Below, in pieces: positions 8,398 through 16,554 of a DNA stretch of 64,000 nucleotides. The DNA lies in NCBI RefSeq assembly GCF_963973895.1, contig NZ_CAXBBF010000004.1; one strand, written 5' to 3'. The stretch's first letter is position 1, and every line of letters begins with the position of its first letter. Made by a program: the position numbers and the translations under genes. Source of the DNA: Porticoccus sp950063125 (lineage in GTDB: Bacteria > Pseudomonadota > Gammaproteobacteria > Pseudomonadales > Porticoccaceae). The notes below the pieces were generated by a model, which saw nothing but the letters and a program-made list of their open reading frames with translations, had not been told where the DNA came from and did no database searches.

Positions 8398-9471
8398 TTA
8401 TCGAGTAGAAGTATCAGTGAAAACTTTTTCGATCGGTAATCGCAGCGAAGAGGGTGGTGTCTGCTTTTTGGGATAGCCGACTCTGAGCAGCATGTGCAGG
8501 CTTTCTCCCTCGGACAGGCCCAGTGTGTTCTGGCAGTTGTTTGCCAGCGTTGTCGCTGCGCCAACAAGATCAGAAGGGACAGTGCCTGTGGACAGTCTCG
8601 CCAGCTGGTCAGATATTACATAGTAAGGGTGAGCGGCGATATGCTGGCCATTGAGAAAGCTCCAGCTTCGGTTAAGGAGCATTCCGGCATCAAGTGCGCC
8701 GGTGACATCCGGCGGGGCAATTACCGCCAGTAGTGCCGGTGCGCCAGCGACAGGTGCAGAATCCACTGCTGCCAGAAACTTGTAGATGCCGAGGCGGTTG
8801 AGTATTTTCATACGGTTCCAGTCACCGATAAATTTCAGCAGGTACGAGCCGCCCGGCGGTAATGCCAGCGTCTTTAAATCCAGTCCGTCAGCTTCTTTTA
8901 CACTATCTTCGGAAAAGCGCAGGCTTGCCATCAGCCACTCGTGAACCTCTCTGGTCTGAAAGCGAATCTCCGAGGCTGATTTAACCAGTTGCCCGACCTG
9001 CCTGATCTGTCCGGGTTCATTGATGGCTATCAGTCTGGCGCTGCCCTCGGACAGCTCTCCCAGGCTATCCAGAACATCCCGGGGAAGCGGCGTGTTCTTG
9101 TAGGGAAAGCGATTGGTATGACGAATCGATGGGTATTGTTTGGTGCGCTCCAGCAAAGGCTTGACGGGTGATGGCTTAAAGGCCAGAGCCGCGTAGTAGG
9201 CCCGGTTGGCCTCACCTTCGGGCCACCAGTGAATCTCCGTTTTCAGATCCCTCTGCTGCGCAGCATTGACGATGTTTTCCACTGCGGCGCCCATCGATAA
9301 CAGTGTTGCCTGGTTGTCGGGGGGGAAAGTGCGGCCGGTGACCCTGGCGTGATCGTAGCGCAATGACAGCTGTTCGCCGTTCCAGTGGAAATGCCAGGGT
9401 TGTGAATTGTCGGCGGAGGGCGCGCGATGCCCGGCATTGACCAATTGCAGGATCGTATTTCTGTCTGTCAT
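8398..9471 (-). CDS. Nitroreductase-family FMN protein (Acg type)
   Basis: A 357-aa protein with two nitroreductase-like halves, as in the Acg subfamily. The N-terminal FMN-binding motif is HRAPSADNSQPWHF (about 15-28), with RHTNRFPY near 137. The C-terminal half contains ALDAGMLLNRSWSF and LGLSEGESLHMLLRVGYPK, which resemble the second FMN-site segment. Such proteins bind flavin and can reduce quinones or nitro compounds or oxidise peptide-derived rings; some are thought only to store FMN. It is convergent with the ThiF-like gene, 21 bp apart. Nitroreductase and E1-like enzymes co-occur in several biosynthetic gene sets, so a shared pathway with the acyltransferase is plausible but not proven. 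Confidence 0.85.
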   Translation of the reverse strand: MTDRNTILQLVNAGHRAPSADNSQPWHFHWNGEQLSLRYDHARVTGRTFPPDNQATLLSMGAAVENIVNAAQQRDLKTEIHWWPEGEANRAYYAALAFKPSPVKPLLERTKQYPSIRHTNRFPYKNTPLPRDVLDSLGELSEGSARLIAINEPGQIRQVGQLVKSASEIRFQTREVHEWLMASLRFSEDSVKEADGLDLKTLALPPGGSYLLKFIGDWNRMKILNRLGIYKFLAAVDSAPVAGAPALLAVIAPPDVTGALDAGMLLNRSWSFLNGQHIAAHPYYVISDQLARLSTGTVPSDLVGAATTLANNCQNTLGLSEGESLHMLLRVGYPKKQTPPSSLRLPIEKVFTDTSTR

Positions 9472-9845
9472 GCCCGGATTATGGGCCGCCTGTGATGCAG
9501 GGTCAAAACTATCTTTGATAGCCTTGTCGGCCTCTCACCATGCTGCTCGTGCTTCTTGTGCTATGGATAGTCTGCCGGCACCGTCAGGTTTCTTTACAGG
9601 CGGTGAATTTTTCTCAAATCCCTATCTGGCCTCCCGAGGGGAGTCTGAAAAAAAATCTTTTTATATCAGCAAGATGGTGGTTTTTTTGGAGGAGCTTTTG
9701 ATACTGGCATGCTTTGTGCTAACTATTACGGAAAGGTTGATCAGTTTTAATCTGATAATCCTCTAAACAGAACGACTAAAGACGTTTAGACATAGAGTCA
9801 TCTTTTCGGCAAACAATGGAACTGTAAGGTTCTAGGAGTGAATAA
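9472..9845. other. Intergenic region upstream of the first PEP-CTERM gene
   Basis: There are 374 bases between the divergent nitroreductase and PEP-CTERM genes. Short open frames here lack family features or a ribosome site. The only clear signal is the sigma-54 promoter at 9704-9720, which would give a leader of about 115 nt. A TAGGAGTG ribosome site at 9833-9840 serves the ATG at 9846. Confidence 0.6.
9704..9720 (+). promoter_or_regulatory. Sigma-54 promoter of the THxN PEP-CTERM gene
   Basis: The sequence CTGGCATGCTTTGTGCT has GG (9706-9707) and GC (9718-9719) separated by exactly ten bases. It matches TGGCAC-N5-TTGC at eight of ten positions. PEP-CTERM genes in other bacteria are known to depend on RpoN with the PrsK/PrsR pair, which supports the call. 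Transcription would start near 9730. Confidence 0.7.
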
Positions 9846-10787
9846 ATGAAAACGAACAATTTTGTAAAGCAGTTAGCTATAGGCTTGGGCCTCAGTGCTG
9901 CAATGGTGGGCAGCGCTTCAGCGGCAACCATGATCACCTCCTTTGATTACACCCAGGAATTTGAGTGGGTAGAACCGATCAATCCGGCCGGTGTAGTGAA
10001 AGAAGGTGCAACCTCTGGCGTTTCTGATGTCGATGGTTATACCAAGCTGAGCTGGGGTGTTCCTTCCAACAACTTCAATCTGCCCAGCAGTCTCGTCATC
10101 AATCCAGAAGCTGGCGACAGCACTACCCCGAGTAATAGCCTGACCAGTGGGAGTGGCGCGACTGGCCTGCAGGTTTCGACTGATGTGAATGCTACAACTT
10201 TCGCCCTGGGCCCGGTAGTTACCCACAACAACTTTGTGATTACTGACCCCGCCAACCAGTCTCTGCAAAACACGGCAGCTCAGGATTATGTTGTCCTGAC
10301 GCCAAACGGTGGTGGCTCTGATCAGATTCAGGAAGTGACGTTCGGTGTGAGCTTTACCGAAACAACCAATAACCCCGGCAATCCCGGTGCCTGCCCGGCG
10401 GGTGTTCCCTTCAACGGGTTTGGCTGTGGTGATATCTTCGCGCTCACCAGCGACTTGCTTGATTTGGCCACGGCGCAACTCTTTAACGGTACAACATTGG
10501 GCTTCCTGATCGATTCATTCTCGGTTGATGGCTTCACCTACGACGTATACGTTGCAGCACTGGGTCTGGGCCCTCTTAGCCCAGGGGCTTGCGCAGCAGC
10601 TGACGCTGGTGAAAACTGCATTGGTTTCACAACTGCAGAAAATGAGTCCAATAGCTTTCAGCTCGAGTTTGCAATTCTCGCCACTGAAAACATCCCTGAG
10701 CCCGCTACTCTGGGCCTGCTGGCAGCCAGCCTGTTGTTGATGGGCCTGGTTCGTCGCAGAAAAGTAAACGGTAGCCTGTCTGCCTGA
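9846..10787 (+). CDS. PEP-CTERM sorting-domain protein, THxN family
   Basis: A 313-aa exported protein. An N-terminal signal peptide (residues 1-26, ending SASA) is followed by a low-complexity beta-rich extracellular domain. This contains the THNN motif (about residues 126-129) that names the family and four cysteines in the second half (CPAGV, GCGD, CAAAD, NCIG). The C-terminus is a full PEP-CTERM anchor: IPEP (283-286), a hydrophobic stretch and RRRK. After export, exosortase should cleave at this tripartite signal, and the protein probably joins the EPS matrix. Expression is probably by sigma-54 (promoter at 9704), and a strong terminator follows at 10817. It lies just upstream of prsT, but that gene is separately spaced. 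Confidence 0.92.
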   Translation: MKTNNFVKQLAIGLGLSAAMVGSASAATMITSFDYTQEFEWVEPINPAGVVKEGATSGVSDVDGYTKLSWGVPSNNFNLPSSLVINPEAGDSTTPSNSLTSGSGATGLQVSTDVNATTFALGPVVTHNNFVITDPANQSLQNTAAQDYVVLTPNGGGSDQIQEVTFGVSFTETTNNPGNPGACPAGVPFNGFGCGDIFALTSDLLDLATAQLFNGTTLGFLIDSFSVDGFTYDVYVAALGLGPLSPGACAAADAGENCIGFTTAENESNSFQLEFAILATENIPEPATLGLLAASLLLMGLVRRRKVNGSLSA

Positions 10788-10816
10788 TCTATCTGTAAGT
10801 AAGTGTGAGTACGAGA

Positions 10817-10843
10817 GCGGCGACCTTTGGTCGCCGTTTTTTT
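10817..10843 (+). terminator. Rho-independent terminator after the THxN PEP-CTERM gene
   Basis: A perfect 8-bp stem CGGCGACC/GGTCGCCG with a TTT loop is followed by seven T residues. It lies 30 bases after the stop codon. Confidence 0.9.
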
Positions 10844-11098
10844 GCCTGGCTCTTTTTGTTTGGCTTTTTTGACTGGAATGTATAACGGGCTTCTATCGCA
10901 TATCTCACATACGTTGTCTGGTCTGGCCACTGTCCACTCAGCTGCTATCCATTCAGCTACTATCTATTTGTCCGCAAACCCTGTTTGCTTTAACCTTGGA
11001 CGAAGTTTTATTATCAAAGTCACAGCTTTATTTTTCGCAACAATGCTAATCACCTTCAAGCAAGCAGTAATCTCTGGCAGGTACAAAGGGAATTTTCT
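10844..11098. other. Leader region of prsT with a 15-bp tandem repeat
   Basis: This gap between the terminator and prsT holds two copies of a 16-base unit, CCAYTCAGCTRCTATC, at 10934-10949 and 10949-10964. They sit at a 15-base period with two mismatches. No GG-N10-GC sigma-54 element was found, so prsT is probably read from a different promoter than the PEP-CTERM gene before it. An AAAGGGAA ribosome site lies six bases before the ATG. Confidence 0.5.
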
Positions 11099-13876
11099 AT
11101 GAGCAGGTTTTTTCGGGTAGGGTTTCTGATGATTGCGGCAGGTTTGATTCTGGCCTGTTCCAGTGACATGACGGGAAATGAGGAGGTTGCCAAGGCGGAG
11201 GCCTATTTTGAGGAAGGCAGGAACAATGCCGCCGTTATCGAGTTGAAAAATGCATTGCAGAAGAATGGTAACAACCAGCAGGCAAGATGGTTGTTGGGTG
11301 AATACTATTTCAGCGAAGGAGCCTACGCCAATGCTGAAAAAGAATTGAAAGTGGCTCATGAGCTGGGTCAGCCGGATAGTGATGTGTTGCCTCTTCTTGC
11401 TCAGGCACATTTTTCACAAAACCAGTTTGAACCCCTGCAGGAACTGCCGGTAGACACTCTCTCTGGTGCTGATCTTTCAATGGTGCTCGCATCACAGGGA
11501 CTGGGTTTGCTGGCACGGGGACAGGAAGAAGAGGCTGCGCTACTGATAGATAAAGCAATTTCAGCGGCCCCGGAACTTCCCTATGCACTGGTGGCCCAGG
11601 CCAAGCTGAAAGGTACGCAGTCTGGCGGAGACTGGACTGAAGCCAGAGGCTTGCTGGATAAGGTGTTTGATCTGGAGCCGGAATATGCCCCGGCGTTAAG
11701 CCTGCTTGGTGATATTGAGCTGCAAAGTTTGAACCTGGATGCTGCAGAGGCTGCTTATTCAAGGGCTCTGGCCAGTGACGATGATCGCTTTGAGGACCGC
11801 TATAAACGAGCGCTGGTAAGGTTGCAAAAGGAGGACAACATCGGTGCAGCTGAGGATGCATCGGCGCTGATCAAACGTTCGCCCAAAAGCCCGGCCGCCA
11901 ATTATTTACAGGGGATCCTTCACTTCCGTAAAGGGGAGATGAAAGCCGCCACAGGTGCTTTTGACTTGGCACAAACGGATGGAGACCGCTACCCCATGTC
12001 GCTATTTTATCTGGCGACAGCTCACGACAAACTGGGTAATTCTGGGCAGGCAGAAGATTTTGCCTATCGCTACCTTTCCATCGCGCCGGACAGTGCTCCC
12101 GGAAGGAAACTTCTCGCCAATATGAAACTGCGAGAGGATGAAGGCGCGGAAGCTGAAGAGTTGATGCGTGCCGTTGTTGAGGCAAACCCTGAGGATGTGG
12201 ATGCGCTCAATCTGCTGGCAGGAGCCCTGATAAAGCAGGGTAAAACCGAGGAGGCGTTAACACTTTTAGCTAAAGTGGCTTCATTGCAGCCCGATTCCCC
12301 GGAAGCGCAGGTCAGGCTGGGCGCAGGCTTGCTTGCAAGCGGTCAGGTGGCGAGCAGTTTTGAACATATTGAGGCAGCCCTCAAACTTGATCCGGAGTTT
12401 GAACAGGCAGACATACTGCTGGTAACCGCCTATCTCAGGGAGGGAGACGTGGTGGGGGCACTGGCTGCGGTAGATGCCTTTGAACAGAAAATGCCCGATA
12501 GTGCCGCGCCCCATAATCTGCGTGGACAGGTCTATCTTTCACAGGACAAACCTGCTGAGGCGAAGACCGCGTTTAATCAGGCGTTGTCAGTAGCCCCTGA
12601 CGATGTCACTGCCAATGACAAGCTGGCACTCCTGTCCATTCGGGAGAATAATCTTGATACTGCCAGAGGTTACTACCAGAAAATACTGGAGGTGCTCCCG
12701 GATAATCTACCAACACTTATGAAGCTGGCAGCCCTGGCTGAACTGGAAAAAGATGATAAGGGTATAGAGGAAAGTCTGAAACAGGCGATGGAGGCGCATC
12801 CAAAAGCGACCCAGCCCCGGGTTGTGCTGGCCCGCTATTATCTGACTAAAGGTGAGCCGCAGCGGGTACCAAATCTTCTCAATGGCCTGGATCCTGCGTT
12901 ACAAAATAATCCCGAGGTGCTCAATGTGAAGGGGTTGTCGTTGCTTGCCCGAAACGATTTTTCTGGCGCCAGACCTGCCTTTGAGCAGTTGATAGCCCTT
13001 CGTCCTGATGCGCCCCAGCCGCATTATCATCTGGGTATGACCTATCGTGGTCTGAATAACGTCGATCGGGAAAAAGCAGAATTTGAAAAAGCGCTTCAGA
13101 TATCTCCCGGCTATATTGAACCGCGTATCGAGCTAACCCGTATATTTCTCCGCGAGAAAGACCAGTCGGCGGTAGAAGAAAACCTCACTATTTTGAAAAG
13201 ATTGGCGCCGGAAAATTCGGAGGTTATGCAGCTGGAGGCAGTCTATGCCCTTGAGGGTGGGGACAGGGCGCGAGCGCTGGAACTATCGGAAAAAGTATTT
13301 GAAAAAGCGCCTACCAGCCGAAACATGTTGTTTCTCGCCCAGCAACACTGGATGGCTGGAGAGAAGGATACTGCTGAAGGGATGATGACGGATTGGCTCA
13401 ATGAGCATCCGAATGACGTTGCGGCCAGACATGAGCTGGCGAGTTTGTACATGGGGAAAGGAGACGATGATAAGGCCATTGCGCAGTATGAGGCCGCTCT
13501 GAAGGTCGCTCCGGAGAGCGTGGTGGTGCTGAACAATCTCGCCTGGTTATTGCGTGATTCCGACCCCGAAAAAGCGCTGGGTTATGCCGAGAAAGCTGTA
13601 GAAATCAGCGGCCGGACATCATCAACACTCGATACGCTGGCGATAGTGCAGTTGAAAAACAATCAATTGATCAAGGCCCAGCGTTCTATCGAACGTGCCC
13701 TGGCCGATGGCAATGGCAGTCCTGCCATGTATTATCACAGCGCCATGATTGACCAGGCTGCGGGGAATACTGAAGCGGCTATTGAGACCTTGCAGACATT
13801 GTTGTCAGAGAAAAAAGACTTCTCCGAGAGAGCTGAGGCAGAAAAGCTGTTGGCAACATTGACAGAAAAAAACTAA
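11099..13876 (+). CDS. prsT: PEP-CTERM system TPR-repeat lipoprotein PrsT
   Basis: A 925-aa protein with a lipoprotein signal: the lipobox LILAC ends at C20, and SSD follows, so it is probably retained in the outer membrane. The rest is a long array of tetratricopeptide repeats, with recurring A-x3-YEAALKVAPES-like helices through to the end. The length and layout match PrsT, the very long TPR lipoprotein found next to exosortase A and EPS genes. Such superhelices usually act as scaffolds linking polysaccharide synthesis and export or holding exported proteins. Its stop codon overlaps that of the convergent PAS-MMPL gene (CTAA), so there is no intervening terminator. Confidence 0.9.
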   Translation: MSRFFRVGFLMIAAGLILACSSDMTGNEEVAKAEAYFEEGRNNAAVIELKNALQKNGNNQQARWLLGEYYFSEGAYANAEKELKVAHELGQPDSDVLPLLAQAHFSQNQFEPLQELPVDTLSGADLSMVLASQGLGLLARGQEEEAALLIDKAISAAPELPYALVAQAKLKGTQSGGDWTEARGLLDKVFDLEPEYAPALSLLGDIELQSLNLDAAEAAYSRALASDDDRFEDRYKRALVRLQKEDNIGAAEDASALIKRSPKSPAANYLQGILHFRKGEMKAATGAFDLAQTDGDRYPMSLFYLATAHDKLGNSGQAEDFAYRYLSIAPDSAPGRKLLANMKLREDEGAEAEELMRAVVEANPEDVDALNLLAGALIKQGKTEEALTLLAKVASLQPDSPEAQVRLGAGLLASGQVASSFEHIEAALKLDPEFEQADILLVTAYLREGDVVGALAAVDAFEQKMPDSAAPHNLRGQVYLSQDKPAEAKTAFNQALSVAPDDVTANDKLALLSIRENNLDTARGYYQKILEVLPDNLPTLMKLAALAELEKDDKGIEESLKQAMEAHPKATQPRVVLARYYLTKGEPQRVPNLLNGLDPALQNNPEVLNVKGLSLLARNDFSGARPAFEQLIALRPDAPQPHYHLGMTYRGLNNVDREKAEFEKALQISPGYIEPRIELTRIFLREKDQSAVEENLTILKRLAPENSEVMQLEAVYALEGGDRARALELSEKVFEKAPTSRNMLFLAQQHWMAGEKDTAEGMMTDWLNEHPNDVAARHELASLYMGKGDDDKAIAQYEAALKVAPESVVVLNNLAWLLRDSDPEKALGYAEKAVEISGRTSSTLDTLAIVQLKNNQLIKAQRSIERALADGNGSPAMYYHSAMIDQAAGNTEAAIETLQTLLSEKKDFSERAEAEKLLATLTEKN

Positions 13877-16461
13877 TTCGAGCTGATAAAGCGCCTGGTT
13901 CGATAGATCGTAATCAGCAGAGCGGGCAGCAACAGTAGGTCGAACAGCAGTGCGGTGAGCAAACCGATACTGGTCAGTATGCCAAAATGTCCCATAGGGA
14001 CAAAAGCGCTGGCCATCAGCAAGCTGAACTGGGCGCACAGAATGATGGTGGTTGTCATCACTGCCCGGCCTGCCAGGCTGTATGTTCGCGCCAGGGCATA
14101 GACAGGGCTGTGACCCTGTTTGATACGGTCGATAAAACCATGGTACAGGTGGATGGTATCGTCAATCGCGATACCTACCGCTACGCTGGCAATCATCGCT
14201 GTGGCCATGTCCAGCCAAATACCCAGAAACCCCATGATGATAAAAATAACAATAATGGGTGAGATGTTTGGAATCATGCAAATGAGGGTATCCTGAACGG
14301 ATCGCCACAGGCCCAGCATTAGTAATAAAATCAGTAGCAGGGCTCCGCCAAGACTGTATATCTGACCTTTTACCAGTAGGTCTTCCTGATCGGCGAACAT
14401 TCTGCCAGCTCCCGCCAGCTCCCAATCCGCTCCGGCTATCGGGCTTGCTGTGAGGTAATAACGAATCCGTTCCATCAGGTCGCCAATCTCATTTGCGCCG
14501 TGCACGTTGACGTTGATGGCGACCCGTGCCTGGCGGAAGTCCTGATCGATAAAGTCATACAAATCTGTGCCGTCATAAATAAACAGGTATTGGCTGATTA
14601 GGTCGGCGTTCTGTGGGATTTTCCTGAATCTGTCGTTCTCTTCGTGAAAACCCCAGTGCATTTCTTCCACGAAATCAGCTGCCGACATGCTTTTGTCCAC
14701 TTCGGGTTGTCGGCCCAGCCAGTTCTGAAAACCCCTTATGCCCTGGAGTGCCTCCGGTGTTATCAGCGCGTCCGGTTGGTCGGAGCTGAAGAACACTTCC
14801 AGTGGTGTGGTGCCGACAAGTTTTTCCTCAATGTGTTCTGTCGCCTGGCGAAGAGAATGGCTGGGAGGAAAGAACTCAAGAATATTTGTTTCTACATCGA
14901 CCTTGAATATCTGCGGGATTGTTGCTGCCATGATGATTAACGTGAAACCCAACACCCATATCGGATAGCGAATGCCGGTGTGAAAAAGCCCTTTCACCAT
15001 GACATCCATCAACCCGAGTCCGGCTTTATGGTGGGGCCATTGCCGGTTGTCGTAGCGGGAGAAGATCGGTGGCAGCAGGTGTATGACAATCAGGTAAATC
15101 AGAAAGACTCCGGCAGCTGCGGTGAGTCCGAAAGTGCTGATGGGCGGAATCGGGCTCAGCCCGAGCGAGGCGAGTCCGGCAGAGGTTGTCAGGGCACTGA
15201 ACAGCGCGGGTCGACGAATCTGTGACAGGGCGGACTGTACCCTGTCATTGCCGGACAGACCTCGCCTGGAAGCGTACTGCAGCGCATTGAAAAAATGCAC
15301 CAGGGCGGCAATCGTGAGCGCTGACAACAGCGGTGGAATAATGCCTGCAATGGAATTGAACGGTTGTCGAAAAATGACGTAGAAAGCAATGGTTGAGCTG
15401 ACCACGGCCCCGGTGACGATGCCGGTAATAATGACGGCCATCCAGCGATGAAACAGCCACCAGATCAAGATCAGGCCGACCACCACAGTGGTGGGAATAA
15501 AAATCATGTTGTCGCGCAGTATGGCCCGCATCTGCGCCACATCCGTAGCGATTTCGCCAGCCATTGCCGTCAGGTAGCCGTCCAGCCGGTTTTTCTCAAC
15601 CAGCGCGACAATTTCCTGCTCCAGGGCCAGGTGGCGAAAACTGTCGTCCAGTGACTGGGGGATCACCACGAGCGCGATCGCCGAGCCGTCTGCTGAGATC
15701 AGGGAATTTATGGCGAACCGGTCTGAGAGTGCTCTTTCGCGGCGCTCTGCAGGTAGGGTATCTGCCAGGGTGTCGGTATTGATAAGTGGCTCAACCAGAA
15801 ATCCGTCAGCGGAACCACTGATGTGGTCCTGTCGGGTGATCCCGATCACGCTGTCGATCAGGGGGTGTGCAGACAGCGACTGGGACAGCTGGTGGTAGGC
15901 CAGCAGGAAATCGTCTGAAAACATCGCCAGACCTTCAAACAGCATCACGATGACTTCGTCGTCGGGAAAAGTTTCCCGTATCTGTTGATCGATTAAAACA
16001 GAGGGCGCATCGGCTGGAAGGTAGGTTCTGGGCGCGTTATTGATATTCAGGTTGGGGAGTAACAGGTTGGGCAATGCCGCGATGAGTAACAGGCCAAGCA
16101 AGCAGAAATACAGCTTCCAGGGCAGTCTGAGCATACGCCGTGACGGCGTCAGGTCGTCTGCCGTCAGCAGGTAGAGCTTGACGACTTTTTCCCCGTTCGG
16201 ACTGCTTTGGTGGGCGTAAATTTCCGCTGGAAGGTGCGTGCCATCATTGCGTCGCAAGGTGACTTTTGTTCGGGGAATGTCGCGGGTATTTTTATCGGTG
16301 TGGCTGGCGCTCGCCAGAAAGTCGCGGGTTTGCTCCTTGGTCAGCCCCTCCAGTAGGTCCAGTAATGGGGTCGATTCCAGTTCTGCCGGTGATTCAAAAC
16401 CTGCATGTTTTGCAAAGGGTTCATTGACGACCAGCAGAATGCCGTCCTGAATGAGCGCCAC
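13873..16461 (-). CDS. RND/MMPL-family transporter with N-terminal PAS domain
   Basis: An 862-aa inner-membrane protein. Residues 1-105 look like a PAS sensor (PVALIQDGILLVVNEPFA, then RRNDGTHLPAEIYA). Residues 110-135 form the first membrane helix. Two large periplasmic loops and two groups of helices follow, as in hopanoid/lipid-type RND pumps; charged residues within the fourth helix of each half (for example SVAVGIAIDDTIHLYHG) fit the proton relay. It is the last gene after a LolA-like protein and a DUF1302 barrel, so it is probably part of a lipid or lipoglycan export cassette. The start is uncertain: GTG at 16461 has no good ribosome site, and coding-like sequence continues upstream to TGA at 16531-16533. 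An ATG at 16535 would join in frame only after loss of one base. Confidence 0.78.
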   Translation of the reverse strand: MALIQDGILLVVNEPFAKHAGFESPAELESTPLLDLLEGLTKEQTRDFLASASHTDKNTRDIPRTKVTLRRNDGTHLPAEIYAHQSSPNGEKVVKLYLLTADDLTPSRRMLRLPWKLYFCLLGLLLIAALPNLLLPNLNINNAPRTYLPADAPSVLIDQQIRETFPDDEVIVMLFEGLAMFSDDFLLAYHQLSQSLSAHPLIDSVIGITRQDHISGSADGFLVEPLINTDTLADTLPAERRERALSDRFAINSLISADGSAIALVVIPQSLDDSFRHLALEQEIVALVEKNRLDGYLTAMAGEIATDVAQMRAILRDNMIFIPTTVVVGLILIWWLFHRWMAVIITGIVTGAVVSSTIAFYVIFRQPFNSIAGIIPPLLSALTIAALVHFFNALQYASRRGLSGNDRVQSALSQIRRPALFSALTTSAGLASLGLSPIPPISTFGLTAAAGVFLIYLIVIHLLPPIFSRYDNRQWPHHKAGLGLMDVMVKGLFHTGIRYPIWVLGFTLIIMAATIPQIFKVDVETNILEFFPPSHSLRQATEHIEEKLVGTTPLEVFFSSDQPDALITPEALQGIRGFQNWLGRQPEVDKSMSAADFVEEMHWGFHEENDRFRKIPQNADLISQYLFIYDGTDLYDFIDQDFRQARVAINVNVHGANEIGDLMERIRYYLTASPIAGADWELAGAGRMFADQEDLLVKGQIYSLGGALLLILLLMLGLWRSVQDTLICMIPNISPIIVIFIIMGFLGIWLDMATAMIASVAVGIAIDDTIHLYHGFIDRIKQGHSPVYALARTYSLAGRAVMTTTIILCAQFSLLMASAFVPMGHFGILTSIGLLTALLFDLLLLPALLITIYRTRRFISSN

Positions 16462-16554
16462 AGGTTGGTGCTCATTGCTTAGCTGCTGGCGATAATCCTG
16501 TAGCTCTTTATTGATGTCAGTAATTCCTGATCATTTGGCCCGGCGCCAGGCTGT

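Noticed and set aside
9407..9766. Plus-strand open frame of 119 codons upstream of the first PEP-CTERM gene
   Set aside because: It overlaps the nitroreductase 5' end and the sigma-54 promoter, with no ribosome site or family similarity.
10844..11098. Search for a sigma-54 promoter in front of prsT
   Set aside because: TGG-containing stretches exist, but none has GC at the required ten-base distance.
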